The notes: a model not told the origin generated them from the letters alone. A stretch of 64,000 nt of DNA from an uncultured Clostridia bacterium (GCA_934249265.1 CAKQKQ010000004.1:1-64000), one strand, 5' to 3'; positions 17,936-27,040 are shown, numbered from the stretch's first letter. Translations and numbers: made by a program.

Positions 17936-18178
17936 TTAATTAAATTTGCTTTTAATTTGCTTTTCAAAAAACTCTTTAACCGTTTCGGGCGAAACCGAGA
18001 AGAAATCGTCGTCAACTGTGACGCAAACGCCTTCTTGGCATCTTCCCATACAAAACGCGCCGGAAAGTTCTACTTGGTCTTCCAATTTGTTTTCCGCGAT
18101 TAAGTATTGCAATTGCTCTACTACTTGTCTCGAGCCTTTAATGTGGCAAGAACTACCTATACAAACTGTTACTTTCAT
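17936..18178 (-). CDS. Thioredoxin-like [2Fe-2S] protein (NuoE/HydC-type)
   Basis: An 80-residue electron carrier with a thioredoxin-like [2Fe-2S] fold. Ligand pattern C6-x4-C11 and C43-x3-C47 (VCIGSSCH, FCMGRC), with an additional Cys at 52. The ATG at 18176-18178 is chosen because AAGGAGATAGAAAAG precedes it; an upstream in-frame codon at 18205 would lie inside the previous gene. Such proteins pass electrons to or from hydrogenases or NADH dehydrogenase modules. Here it stands alone between a kinase-like gene and the sensory hydrogenase, so it may supply redox input to the sensor. Confidence 0.88.
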   Translation of the reverse strand: MKVTVCIGSSCHIKGSRQVVEQLQYLIAENKLEDQVELSGAFCMGRCQEGVCVTVDDDFFSVSPETVKEFFEKQIKSKFN

Positions 18179-18191
18179 CTTTTCTATCTCC

Positions 18192-18941
18192 TTATTCGTA
18201 TTCAACTACGTTTATCCAAGAATGTAAAAATTCACGTTCTTTTTCGTTGCCCTTCGTAAGTTGGCTTGCAGCAACGATGGGCATCCATTTTTGTACGTAT
18301 TTTTTGTCTGTATTGGTCTTTGTGCAGAACAGATCTAAATACTTCTTTGCTCCGCTTATGTCGCCGTTAAGCCAGAACAACAAATATGTTCTTGCCGCGT
18401 CGGCGGAAGCGTTGCCTTGAGTAACGTGCGACCAGTCGATTATATACGCCTTGTCGTTTTCGTCGATGATGATGTTAGAGGGGTTGAAATCTCCGTGACA
18501 AATCTTGTCGTGCTTGGGCATAGACTCGAGTCTCGTAAGCAAATCGTAACGAGTGGTTGCGTCTAAATCGCAAGCCATGATTTTTCTTATGAATTTATCC
18601 CTTTGTCTGTTTAAAAGCGGGCTCTTTTTAGATTGAATGTCGATTTGAATATCGACCATTCTGTCGAGATACTCGTCTTTCTTTTCGGGGTGTTCTTTCA
18701 TCAATTCAGCCATCGTTTTTCCCTTGATATACTCGGAAACGATTGCCCATTTGCCGTCAAAACTTTCAACCGATTTGATTTTAGGTACGTTGATGTCGGT
18801 TCTTTCTATTCTGGCTTGGTTTAAAGCCTCGTTTAAAATGTCGTCTTTGGGGTAAGTTTCGTTAAACAATTTGATGCAATTGTCTTTATCGCGATAAACC
18901 GTTTTGTTGTTTCTAACGGCTATAATTCTGTCAAAGTTCAT
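18192..18941 (-). CDS. Aminoglycoside-phosphotransferase-like small-molecule or protein kinase
   Basis: A 249-residue kinase-fold protein. It has the Brenner motif HGDFNPSNIII near residue 150, the metal-binding IDWSHV near 170 and an N-lobe with KLFNETYP and SEYIKGKTMAELM. The APH family includes antibiotic, choline and homoserine kinases and some protein kinases. An antibiotic role is unlikely inside a redox operon. Its place between adhE and the hydrogenase sensor, together with a PP2C-like phosphatase, suggests it phosphorylates the target that the phosphatase acts on; this is inference. GGAGG precedes the ATG. The stop lies inside the ribosome binding site of the next gene, so they are co-translated. 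Confidence 0.78.
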   Translation of the reverse strand: MNFDRIIAVRNNKTVYRDKDNCIKLFNETYPKDDILNEALNQARIERTDINVPKIKSVESFDGKWAIVSEYIKGKTMAELMKEHPEKKDEYLDRMVDIQIDIQSKKSPLLNRQRDKFIRKIMACDLDATTRYDLLTRLESMPKHDKICHGDFNPSNIIIDENDKAYIIDWSHVTQGNASADAARTYLLFWLNGDISGAKKYLDLFCTKTNTDKKYVQKWMPIVAASQLTKGNEKEREFLHSWINVVEYE

Positions 18942-18962
18942 AATTTGCCTCCTTATTTAACA

Positions 18963-21674
18963 TTATTTTGCACTTTTCTTTGCTTTACGATACGCTTGTT
19001 TGAAGTTGTGAACGTCATCTGCTTCGGTATCGGTGTTTTCCAAGGTAGGAACTTCTTTTTCAACGAACTTCTTGCCGTAATAAGCGTCAAGATACATTTG
19101 TTTGATTTCGCTCATCAACGGATATCTCGGGTTTGCGCCCGTGCATTGATCGTCGAACGCTTGTTCGGTCATCGCGTCAAGTCTATCCAAGAAGTCTTTT
19201 TCATCGGGAACGTAATCCTTGATGGTCGGCTTCATACCTACGCGCGCCTTCAATTCGTCGATTGCCTTGATTAAGTTTTCAAGACTTTCTTGATCGTTTT
19301 TACCCTTTAATCCCAAACTTTCGGCAACCATTGCATAACGTGCCAAAGTGTGAGGATATCCGTATTGCGGGAACGTACCCATCTTTGCGGGAACTTCTTG
19401 AGCGTTAAATCTCAATACTTCGTCGATCATAAGCGCGTTTGCGAGACCGTGAGGCAAATGATGGAATGCGCCGAGTTTGTGTGCCATAGAGTGGCATACG
19501 CCGAGGAATGCGTTTGCAAACGCCATACCTGCCATAGTAGCCGCATTTGCCATCTTTTCTCTTGCTTCGGGGTCGTTAGGACCGTTGTCGTATGCTCTGG
19601 GCAAATACTCGAATATTACTTTCAACGCTTGAATTGCCAAGCCGTCGGTATAATCGGTAGCCATCATAGACGCAATTGCTTCCAAAGCGTGAGTTACTGC
19701 GTCGATACCCGAGCAAGAAGTCAAGCCCTTGGGTGCGCTCATGTGGAAGTCGGCGTCGATAATTGCCATCTTGGGCATCAATTCGTAATCCGCAAGAGGA
19801 TACTTAACGCCCGTCTTTTCATCGGTAATTACGGCGAACGGAGTTACTTCAGAACCAGTACCTGCCGAAGTCGGGATAGCGATGAAGTATGCCTTTTCGC
19901 CCATCTTCGGGAATGTGTAGATACGTTTTCTGATATCGCAGAATCTCATTGCCATATCCATGAAATCTACTTCGGGGTGTTCGTACATTACCCACATAAT
20001 CTTACCAGCGTCCATTGCAGAACCGCCGCCGAGCGCGATAATCGTGTCGGGTTTGAACGCTCTCATTTGTTCAGTACCCTCTTTAGCGCAAGCAAGCGTC
20101 GGGTCGGGAGCAACGTTGAAGAACGTGGTGTGTACAATTCCCATTTGATCTAATTTATCTGTAATAGGTTTAGTGTAACCATTGTTATATAAGAAACTAT
20201 CCGTTACGATAAACGCTCTCTTCTTGCCCATAACGGTCTTTAATTCATCAAGCGCAACGGGTAAGCAACCTTTCTTTAAGTAAACCTTTTCGGGGGCTCT
20301 GAACCAAAGCATATTCTCTCTCCTTTCTGCAACAGTCTTAATATTAATTAAATGCTTAACGCCGACGTTTTCCGAAACGGAGTTACCGCCCCAAGAACCG
20401 CAACCGAGCGTGAGCGACGGAGTCAACTTGAAGTTGTACAAGTCGCCGATACCGCCTTGAGAAGAGGGAGTGTTTACCAAAATACGGCAAGTCTTCATTC
20501 TGTTGTAGAATTTTTGTAATTTTTCTTGTTCCGTAACGGTATTCAAATAAATCGAAGAAGTGTGTCCGTAACCGCCGTCGGCAATTAACTTTTCAGCCTT
20601 ATCGAACGCCTCGTCGATGTCTTTAGCCCTGTACATTGCAAGTACGGGAGACAATTTTTCGTGAGCAAATTCTTCGGAAAGGTCTACGCTCTCTACCTCG
20701 CCGATTAAAATCTTCGTTCCTTCGGGAACTTTTACGCATGCGAGTTCTGCAATTTTGCATGCCTTTTGACCGACTATCTTTGCGTTTAACGCGCCGTTGA
20801 TAATAATTGTCTTTCTTACTTTTTCGGTCTCTTCTTTATTCAAGAAATAGCAGCCGCGAGCAGCAAATTCTGCCTTAACCGCGTCGTAAACTTTATCCAA
20901 AACGATAACAGATTGCTCGGATGCGCAAATCATACCGTTATCAAACGTCTTGGAGTGGATAATCGAGTTGACAGCCAAAACGATATCTGCGGTGTCGTCG
21001 ATAATTGCGGGTGTGTTACCTGCGCCGACGCCCAATGCCGGTTTACCGGACGAATATGCCGATTTAACCATACCGGGACCGCCGGTTGCCAAAATGATGT
21101 CTGCCTCTTTCATCAAAAGGTTGGTCATTTCAAGCGACGGAACGTCTACCCAACCGATAATTCCTTCGGGTGCGCCCGCCTTAACCGCTGCTTCAAGCAC
21201 AACCTTTGCAGCCGCGATAGTGGATTTTTTTGCTCTCGGGTGCGGGCTGATGATGATACCGTTTCTCGTCTTCAAGCAAATCAAAGTCTTGAAAATTGCG
21301 GTAGAAGTGGGGTTTGTCGTGGGAATAACAGCCGCTACCAAACCGATAGGCTCGGCAACTTTTTTAATGCCGTATTCTTTATCCTCTTCCAAAACGCCGC
21401 AAGTCTTTACGTGTCTATATGCGTTGTAAATATATTCGGAAGCGAAGTGGTTTTTAATTACCTTGTCTTCTACTACTCCCATTCCCGTTTCTTCAACTGC
21501 CATTTTAGCAAGGGGAATACGCATTTGGTTTGCTGCGGTTGCCGCGGCAAAGAAAATCTTGTCCACCTGCTCTTGTGTGAAGTTTGCAAAAATCTTTTCC
21601 GCTGCTCTTACCTGCGCGATTTTCGCTTCAAGTGTTTCTACGCTATCTACAATATCGTATACTTTATCTTCCAT
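18963..21674 (-). CDS. adhE: Bifunctional acetaldehyde-CoA/alcohol dehydrogenase AdhE
   Basis: A 903-residue fusion reducing acetyl-CoA to acetaldehyde and then ethanol, consuming two NADH. Residues 1-440 are the CoA-acylating aldehyde dehydrogenase, with the catalytic Cys in NGMICASEQS near 250 and PTTNPTSTAIFK. Residues 465-870 are the iron-dependent alcohol dehydrogenase, with GGGSAMDAGK and metal His residues in DAVTHALEA, CHSMAHKLGAFHH and LPHGLANAL. Full length is typical. CGGAGG precedes the ATG, 17 bases after rex. The enzyme re-oxidises NADH, and Rex is the expected NADH-sensing regulator. Confidence 0.97.
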   Translation of the reverse strand: MEDKVYDIVDSVETLEAKIAQVRAAEKIFANFTQEQVDKIFFAAATAANQMRIPLAKMAVEETGMGVVEDKVIKNHFASEYIYNAYRHVKTCGVLEEDKEYGIKKVAEPIGLVAAVIPTTNPTSTAIFKTLICLKTRNGIIISPHPRAKKSTIAAAKVVLEAAVKAGAPEGIIGWVDVPSLEMTNLLMKEADIILATGGPGMVKSAYSSGKPALGVGAGNTPAIIDDTADIVLAVNSIIHSKTFDNGMICASEQSVIVLDKVYDAVKAEFAARGCYFLNKEETEKVRKTIIINGALNAKIVGQKACKIAELACVKVPEGTKILIGEVESVDLSEEFAHEKLSPVLAMYRAKDIDEAFDKAEKLIADGGYGHTSSIYLNTVTEQEKLQKFYNRMKTCRILVNTPSSQGGIGDLYNFKLTPSLTLGCGSWGGNSVSENVGVKHLINIKTVAERRENMLWFRAPEKVYLKKGCLPVALDELKTVMGKKRAFIVTDSFLYNNGYTKPITDKLDQMGIVHTTFFNVAPDPTLACAKEGTEQMRAFKPDTIIALGGGSAMDAGKIMWVMYEHPEVDFMDMAMRFCDIRKRIYTFPKMGEKAYFIAIPTSAGTGSEVTPFAVITDEKTGVKYPLADYELMPKMAIIDADFHMSAPKGLTSCSGIDAVTHALEAIASMMATDYTDGLAIQALKVIFEYLPRAYDNGPNDPEAREKMANAATMAGMAFANAFLGVCHSMAHKLGAFHHLPHGLANALMIDEVLRFNAQEVPAKMGTFPQYGYPHTLARYAMVAESLGLKGKNDQESLENLIKAIDELKARVGMKPTIKDYVPDEKDFLDRLDAMTEQAFDDQCTGANPRYPLMSEIKQMYLDAYYGKKFVEKEVPTLENTDTEADDVHNFKQAYRKAKKSAK

Positions 21675-21691
21675 TTTAGTAAACCTCCGTT

Positions 21692-22300
21692 TTACCTTGA
21701 TTTTAAATTCAAATACGCAAGAGATAATGACAAATCTTCTTGCAATACATTAATACCGTCTTTAGTTTTTAATTTTACGGGAGCAAAATTCCAAATCGCC
21801 TTTACGCCGCTATCTACCAGCGTGTCGCAAATTTCTTGCGCGTAAGTTTTCGGCACGGCGATTATTCCTATATTAATATTATTGTCTTTGCAGTAATCTT
21901 TTAATTGCGTAGACGATAAAATTTTTATTCCGTTTTCGCTTTGCCCCGTTTTGTTTTCGTCATTGTCGAACGCCGCAGATATTTTCATACCGAATTTTTC
22001 AAACCCGTCGTAATCTAATATCGCTTTGCCTAATTTCCCCACGCCGATTAAAACGATGCCCGTTTTAACGCCGTTTATCACTTTTTCTATGTCTTCTATA
22101 AGTTCGGCTGTTTTATAACCGACTTTAGGCTTACCCTTGTCGCAAACCGAACTCAAATCTTTTTTAACTTGAACCGCCCCGAAAGACAGCGCGTTTGCGA
22201 TAGTTGACGTAGAAATCGTTTCCCTTTCGTCTTTTACGTTGTATAAAAATTCAAGGTACGTCGGGAGTCTGCCCAATGTGGCTTTTGTAATTTCACACAT
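21692..22300 (-). CDS. rex: Redox-sensing transcriptional repressor Rex
   Basis: A 202-residue Rex protein: N-terminal winged helix (LGRLPTYLEFLYNV, TIANALSFGAVQVKKDLSSV) and Rossmann NAD(H)-binding domain (IVLIGVGKLGKAIL, ISAAFDNDENKTG), with a C-terminal helix (DTLVDSGVKAIWNFAPVKL). Rex leaves DNA when NADH rises, which turns on fermentation genes. It is the first gene of the adhE-hydrogenase operon; such autoregulated arrangements are common. AAGGAG precedes the ATG. No textbook Rex box (TTGTTAA N4 TTAACAA type) was found in the 140 bp upstream. Confidence 0.94.
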   Translation of the reverse strand: MCEITKATLGRLPTYLEFLYNVKDERETISTSTIANALSFGAVQVKKDLSSVCDKGKPKVGYKTAELIEDIEKVINGVKTGIVLIGVGKLGKAILDYDGFEKFGMKISAAFDNDENKTGQSENGIKILSSTQLKDYCKDNNINIGIIAVPKTYAQEICDTLVDSGVKAIWNFAPVKLKTKDGINVLQEDLSLSLAYLNLKSR

Positions 22301-22341
22301 GTTGTCTCCTTAAGTTTGCTCATCCCTTATCTTTTGACTAA

Positions 22342-22370
22342 ATTATACAACTTTATTTTTCGTTTGAGAA
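22342..22370 (-). promoter_or_regulatory. Predicted rex operon promoter
   Basis: On the minus strand a TATAAT box (22342-22347) follows a weak TTCTCA -35 (22365-22370) by 17 bases. The weak -35 suggests a need for an activator, and a shared element lies 11 bases further upstream. Confidence 0.6.
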
Positions 22371-22381
22371 TTGCTTTTTAA

Positions 22382-22411
22382 GCATATAGATATATCAAAT
22401 ATAGATATACC
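22382..22411 (-). promoter_or_regulatory. Shared regulatory element upstream of rex (copy 1)
   Basis: Thirty bases beginning GCATATAGATATATC on the plus strand match the element before pckA (26881-26910) at 23 positions; all but one mismatch is a purine-purine swap. The core is a dyad, TATATC, 7-nt spacer, GATATA. Confidence 0.6.
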
Positions 22412-22419
22412 ATTTATCT

Positions 22420-22970
22420 ATTTAATTTTAACATAAGCCGTTTGAAGTTAAAATTTGCGTTTTCGCTTGTTTTTACGCGGATTTTGCAAAACGGATATAA
22501 TATATATCTATTTTAACGATAAGACTTTGTCTGTTTATCTACAAAGGCGTTTTATCCGTTTTTTAAGGGCGAATTACCGCGGAAAATATATGCGCGATTT
22601 TATATAAACGTACGTATTTCAAACCTTGGTAGAACAAACCGCAAACTTGGCACAGTTTTATCGTTTCAAAGCATATTTTGCGGCATGTAGTGTTTTTACG
22701 CCGTAAAGTCGACCGTAAAATATACAAATCTATCTTGTTTTTGTACATGGCTGCGGCTTGTTTGAACAAGGCAAACGACTGAACACGTACTATACGTACT
22801 TGAAAGTCGTTTAACGCAGTACAAATCGACTTGACGGCGCAAAAATTGTTCTAATAGGGTTGGGAATACGTACCCCTATTTAAATTTAACAAAAAAACAC
22901 TTGTCTGTCAAGTCGTTTTTTAAATTTATTTTCGTCAATTTTTGTTTTATAAACGAAAAACGCCATATAA
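22420..22970. other. Intergenic region of about 550 bp with structured sequence but no convincing gene
   Basis: No supported gene is seen; a 68-codon frame at 22563-22769 lacks a ribosome binding site and family features. The stretch is GC-richer than other spacers and has inverted repeats: AAACGACT/AGTCGTTT at about 22770-22812, and AATAGGG/CCCTATT at about 22853-22881. A structured RNA or a decayed gene is possible. Confidence 0.3.
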
Positions 22971-22996
22971 AAAGGAAGATAGTAAAATCTTCCTTT
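22971..22996 (-). terminator. Terminator of the cupin gene
   Basis: AAAGGAAGAT and ATCTTCCTTT pair around a 6-nt loop, and T's follow on the minus strand. It lies 20 bases past the cupin stop. Confidence 0.85.
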
Positions 22997-23015
22997 AAAA
23001 AACGCCATTTTAAGT

Positions 23016-23654
23016 TTATTCCAAAGTCAAAAACAACGCCATTTTAAACTTTTTGGTTGCTTTTACGTAGTGTCTGCCTTGTTTTGCAAACTTGAAATTT
23101 TCTCCCGCTTTAATGGGGTACTCCTTTCCTTCGTAGCCGATAACGCCCTCTCCGTCGAGCGCGAAAATCAAAGCCTCGCCCGGGGCGGCATGCTCAGTCA
23201 AACCCGTACCCTCGTCAAACGCCATAACAACAAACTTCATTTTGTCGTTGCTTGCGATGTCTGCGTTGACTATTTTGCCGTCTTGATAAGGCACTAAATC
23301 TTTTAATGCAAATACGTTGCCGTCTTTAATAATTCCGTTCATTTTACTATCTCTCCTTATGGTTAATTCGGTATAAACCGCGCCCGTTTGCGTTTTTACG
23401 CCGAGCGGGATATCTTCGTTTATTATTACCGCTTGTCCCTCGTTTAATTGTTTTGAAAAATCTTTATTGTAAGCCGACGCGCCGCCGTAATTTACAAACA
23501 AAATTTTTTTATCTCTATACGTTTCGGGGCTGATATCGGTGTTTTTAGCGAGCGAAAAGTAAATTACGCCTTTAATATCTTCTAACGATACCGTACAGCC
23601 GTCGATAATTTCGTTTTCGTCTTTTACTTTAAACACTTTTCCCGCTTTAATCAT
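23016..23654 (-). CDS. Two-cupin-domain protein of unknown function
   Basis: A 212-residue cytoplasmic protein made of two small beta-barrel cupins: residues 1-100 (weak, no clear metal His set) and 110-212, with GLTEHAAPGEALIFALDGEGVIGY and the second motif GENFKFAKQGRHYVKA. The second domain resembles the metal-binding cupins of small regulatory or sugar-binding proteins. Its gene is on its own between the rex operon and a LysR gene, ending in a clear terminator. The ribosome binding site is poor (AAGGA is 17 bases from the ATG). Function unknown. Confidence 0.75.
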   Translation of the reverse strand: MIKAGKVFKVKDENEIIDGCTVSLEDIKGVIYFSLAKNTDISPETYRDKKILFVNYGGASAYNKDFSKQLNEGQAVIINEDIPLGVKTQTGAVYTELTIRRDSKMNGIIKDGNVFALKDLVPYQDGKIVNADIASNDKMKFVVMAFDEGTGLTEHAAPGEALIFALDGEGVIGYEGKEYPIKAGENFKFAKQGRHYVKATKKFKMALFLTLE

Positions 23655-23760
23655 TCTATTTTTTATTATTTCCTTATTATATAATATATATTCGTTTTTA
23701 TATTTAATTTAATCGGCTAAAAATTTGCTTTGCTTGGTGGCTGTTTCAATGCCAAAAAAT

Positions 23761-24696
23761 TTACTTTTTAAAGTCAATTACTTCCCTTTTGGATTTAGTC
23801 AATTCGGTGATAAAGTCGTTGTCGAATTTAGACAATTTATAATCTTTTTTATAAATCATAACGTCTTTAAATAATTTTGTATTGTCTTCGCAGTCTTTTT
23901 GCACCAAATTATATCTTGAAAGCGTTTCTTGCGGAACGGGAGAAACCCACATAAAAGTGTCTATACTTGTGGACAAAACCTCGAATTGGCTCGCCCTTTC
24001 AAAAACGAAAATCCTCCTTTTGGCATTCCCAGGCAACTCCTCTTTTTTAAGCGAGGCAAGCGAGACCGACGGAACGTAAGGGTCGGCGTGCGCAAGTTCG
24101 ATATAGTCGTTTAAATCGGCGAAAGTAATTTTTTTAAGTTCTGCCATGGGGTTGTCCTTGTTCATCACAAGCACGTATTTAAACGTAGCCACAACCTCGC
24201 TTGTAAAACCTTTTTCCTCGAATAATTGCTTGTAATATTTGTCGTATTCTTCCGCGTACCTTATTATGCCCAAACGATAGCCGTCTTCGGACACGTTTTT
24301 AACCGTTCTTAAAGAGTTTGTCTCTTTGTACAAAACTTCAAACCCGTCGGCATAACTCAACTGCTTTGAAAAGTTGGCAAACGCTACCCCTATATAACTC
24401 GCCCTCGGCACTGAAACGGAAAAAGTCTTTTTAGGTTGAGAAATACCCAAAAACATACTCTCTACGTCGTCCACTTGCTTTAAAATGGATTTTGCGTATT
24501 TAATAAAAACTTCTCCGTCGGGGGTCAATTCCATACCCTTTGCCGAACGGGTAAAAATGGTAATGTTTAAAGACGATTCCAATTCTTTAATCGCTCTGGA
24601 TAAATTGGGTTGACCGATAAACAAATTTTCGGCAGCCTTGTTTATAGACCCCGTATTCGCCACTTCTACCGCATATTTTAAATGGGCTAAATTCAT
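23761..24696 (-). CDS. LysR-family transcriptional regulator
   Basis: A 311-residue regulator. The N-terminal helix-turn-helix is MNLAHLKYAVEVANTGSINK with AAENLFIGQPNLSRAIKELE (residues 1-43). A substrate-binding domain follows from about residue 90. The ATG at 24694-24696 is chosen because AGAGG lies eight bases upstream and it gives the canonical LysR opening; a longer frame to 24789 adds 31 residues with no family match. It lies between the cupin gene and pckA, so either may be a target. Confidence 0.92.
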   Translation of the reverse strand: MNLAHLKYAVEVANTGSINKAAENLFIGQPNLSRAIKELESSLNITIFTRSAKGMELTPDGEVFIKYAKSILKQVDDVESMFLGISQPKKTFSVSVPRASYIGVAFANFSKQLSYADGFEVLYKETNSLRTVKNVSEDGYRLGIIRYAEEYDKYYKQLFEEKGFTSEVVATFKYVLVMNKDNPMAELKKITFADLNDYIELAHADPYVPSVSLASLKKEELPGNAKRRIFVFERASQFEVLSTSIDTFMWVSPVPQETLSRYNLVQKDCEDNTKLFKDVMIYKKDYKLSKFDNDFITELTKSKREVIDFKK

Positions 24697-25130
24697 ATAA
24701 TACCTCTTAATTAATACAACAAAAACGTTGTTTAGTGTGATTTCGGCTTGTTTTTTCTCGCATAAAAACGAAAAACGTTTATTTTGCACGGCACAAAGCG
24801 TTTAATTCGCGCAATACATAAACGCAAAGCATTTATTTTAAGAACGCGAAAATTTTACTTTATTCGGCGCAAAATATTTACGCAAACCGTCGGCTAAAAT
24901 AGTCAACTTAAACCGTTTGCGCAAAATTTTAAACTCGCCTTTAAATGCACTTCTTACATTATTATACACAAAATATCCGTTTTAGTCAAAAAATATTGTA
25001 AACTATTTAAAAAATGCAAAATCGCAAACTAATGCAAGCACGTTTTTAATCTCGCATTTTGTTACTTTAATAAAAAACGCTTTAAATTGCGCCGTTTTAC
25101 CGTGAAAATCACATTTTTAAGCACAAAAGG
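24697..25130. other. AT-rich intergenic region
   Basis: No gene seen. At about 24798-24827 GCGTTTA, 13-nt centre and TAAACGC give a degenerate version of the dispersed palindrome. Several GCGCAAA-like words recur without clear order. Confidence 0.3.
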
Positions 25131-25161
25131 AAAAGGACGCCTATAATTTAAGCGTCCTTTT
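25131..25161 (-). terminator. Terminator of pckA
   Basis: AAAAGGACGC and GCGTCCTTTT pair around an 11-nt loop, 16 bases past the stop. Confidence 0.9.
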
Positions 25162-25177
25162 GTTTAATTTTACTTAA

Positions 25178-26785
25178 TTATTTAACGATAGGTCCTGCTT
25201 TTACCAAAGCCTTGCCTGCTTCGTTAGTCTCGTATTTAGCGAAGTTCTTGTTGAATCTTGCAGCCAAATCTTTAGCCTTCTCTTCCCAAACGCTTGCGTC
25301 TTGGTAAGTGTCTCTCGGGTCAAGAATGTGAGAATCAACGCCGTTCAACTCGGTGGGTACTTCAAAGTTGAAGTAAGGAATAGTCTTTGTGGGAGCGTTG
25401 TTGATATCGCCGTTTAAAATAGCGTCGATAATTCCACGAGTATCCTTAATGGAAATTCTCTTGCCAGTTCCGTTCCAACCGGTGTTTACAAGGTAAGCCT
25501 TTGCGCCGGAAGCCTTCATCTTCTTAACCAATTCTTCAGCGTATTTAGTGGGGTGCAATTCAAGGAATGCTTGACCGAAGCATGCGCTGAACGTAGGAGT
25601 AGGCTCGGTTATTCCTCTTTCAGTACCTGCAAGTTTAGCAGTGAAACCGGACAAGAAATAATATTGAGTTTGCTCGGGAGTCAAAATAGAAACCGGAGGC
25701 AATACGCCGAATGCGTCAGCCGAAAGGAAGATTACGTTTTTAGCAGCGGGTGCGCTGGAAATAGGTCTAACGATGTTCTTAATGTGGTTGATAGGATAAG
25801 ATACTCTCGTGTTTTCGGTTACGGACTTGTCTGCAAAGTCGATTTTGCCGTTTTCGTCAAGCGTAACGTTTTCCAAAAGAGCGTCTCTTCTTATAGCGTT
25901 GTAAATGTCGGGTTCGCTGTCTTTGTCGAGGTTGATAACCTTTGCATAGCAGCCGCCTTCGAAGTTGAATACGCCGTTATCGTCCCAGCCGTGTTCGTCG
26001 TCACCGATTAAAAGACGCTTGGGATCGGTAGACAAAGTAGTTTTACCGGTACCCGAAAGACCGAAGAATATTGCGGTGTTCTTTCCGTCCATATCGGTAT
26101 TTGCCGAGCAGTGCATAGAAGCAATGCCTTTAAGGGGCAAATAGTAGTTCATCATAGAGAACATACCCTTCTTCATTTCGCCGCCGTACCAAGTGTTGAT
26201 AATAACTTGTTCGCGGCTGGTGATGTTGAACGCAACGCAAGTTTCGCTGTTTAAGCCGAGTTCTTTATAGTTTTCGACTTTTGCCTTGGAAGCGTTGTAA
26301 ACGATGAAATCGGGTTTAAAGTTTTTCAACTCTTCTTCGGTGGGTTGAATAAACATGTTTTTAATAAAGTGAGCTTGCCAAGCGACCTCAACGATAAATC
26401 TAACAGCCATACGAGTGTCTTTGTTTGCGCCGCAGAAAGCGTCTACAACGTACAAATCTTTATTGGAAAGTTCGTTGATAGCGATTTCTTTAACCGTTGC
26501 CCAAACCTTTTCGCTCATGGGGTGGTTGTCGTTTTTATAACCTTCGCTTGTCCACCAAACGGTGTTTTCGGAATTCTTATCCATGACGATATATTTGTCT
26601 TTGGGCGAACGTCCGGTATAGATACCCGTCATAACGTTTACTGCGCCGAGTTCCGAAACTTTACCTACTTCATAGCCCGTCAAAGCGGGGTCTGTTTCAG
26701 CCTTGAAAAGTTCGTCGTAAGAAGGATTATAAACAACCTTGCCTACGCCTTTGATACCATAATTAAGCAAATCATTATTATTCAT
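25178..26785 (-). CDS. pckA: Phosphoenolpyruvate carboxykinase (ATP)
   Basis: A 535-residue enzyme interconverting oxaloacetate and PEP with ATP/ADP. Clear motifs: the P-loop [13 protein letters not shown] near residue 240, the metal-binding GDDEHGWDD near 260, [20 protein letters not shown] and the RxS segment GRSPKDKY near 57. In anaerobes it can work in either direction, gluconeogenic or carboxylating PEP toward oxaloacetate. GAGG precedes the ATG. It is transcribed alone, with its own promoter and terminator, and shares an upstream element with rex. Confidence 0.97.
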   Translation of the reverse strand: MNNNDLLNYGIKGVGKVVYNPSYDELFKAETDPALTGYEVGKVSELGAVNVMTGIYTGRSPKDKYIVMDKNSENTVWWTSEGYKNDNHPMSEKVWATVKEIAINELSNKDLYVVDAFCGANKDTRMAVRFIVEVAWQAHFIKNMFIQPTEEELKNFKPDFIVYNASKAKVENYKELGLNSETCVAFNITSREQVIINTWYGGEMKKGMFSMMNYYLPLKGIASMHCSANTDMDGKNTAIFFGLSGTGKTTLSTDPKRLLIGDDEHGWDDNGVFNFEGGCYAKVINLDKDSEPDIYNAIRRDALLENVTLDENGKIDFADKSVTENTRVSYPINHIKNIVRPISSAPAAKNVIFLSADAFGVLPPVSILTPEQTQYYFLSGFTAKLAGTERGITEPTPTFSACFGQAFLELHPTKYAEELVKKMKASGAKAYLVNTGWNGTGKRISIKDTRGIIDAILNGDINNAPTKTIPYFNFEVPTELNGVDSHILDPRDTYQDASVWEEKAKDLAARFNKNFAKYETNEAGKALVKAGPIVK

Positions 26786-26820
26786 AAACTTTACCTCATT
26801 ATAAATTTATTTACATAACG

Positions 26821-26849
26821 ATTATACAACAATATTTTAATTTAGACAA
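26821..26849 (-). promoter_or_regulatory. Predicted pckA promoter
   Basis: Minus strand: TTGTCT (26844-26849), 17 bases, TATAAT (26821-26826), 36 bases before the ATG. Confidence 0.75.
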
Positions 26850-26880
26850 CTGTTTTTATCAAATTTGCTTTGCTTATTTT

Positions 26881-26910
26881 GCATATAAGTATGTCGAATG
26901 GGGATATACC
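26881..26910 (-). promoter_or_regulatory. Shared regulatory element upstream of pckA (copy 2)
   Basis: Begins GCATATAAGTATGTC on the plus strand. It is the partner of the element at 22382-22411. It lies 31 bases upstream of the -35, compared with 11 for rex; the 20-base difference is close to two helical turns. Confidence 0.6.
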
Positions 26911-26996
26911 CTTTTATCTCTTGATAAAACTGTGAAAAACGCGTGTTGAATTTAAAAAGCACAATAATTAAATCGTTTCATTATTTATAAAAGGTA

Positions 26997-27040
26997 AAAG
27001 TCCGCCTTAATTGCGTAAAGCAAAAACGGCGGACTTTTTT
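26997..27040 (-). terminator. Terminator of the first InlB/GLUG lipoprotein gene
   Basis: AAGTCCGCC and GGCGGACTT pair around a 20-nt loop, with T-rich sequence on both strands. Confidence 0.85.

Noticed and set aside
18192..18941. Aminoglycoside resistance gene
   Set aside because: The kinase fold is shared, but the redox operon context and translational linkage argue against antibiotic resistance.
20913..21845. Long plus-strand open frame of 310 codons
   Set aside because: It is antisense to adhE and the rex end; it has a biased Cys/Arg/Val composition and no ribosome binding site, typical of a shadow frame.
22301..22440. Rex operator upstream of rex
   Set aside because: No TTGTTAA-type or TTGTGA-type dyad was found; the element present has a different sequence.
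22563..22769. Minus-strand frame of 68 codons in the rex-cupin spacer
   Set aside because: No ribosome binding site, unusual composition and no recognisable family; kept only as part of the spacer note.
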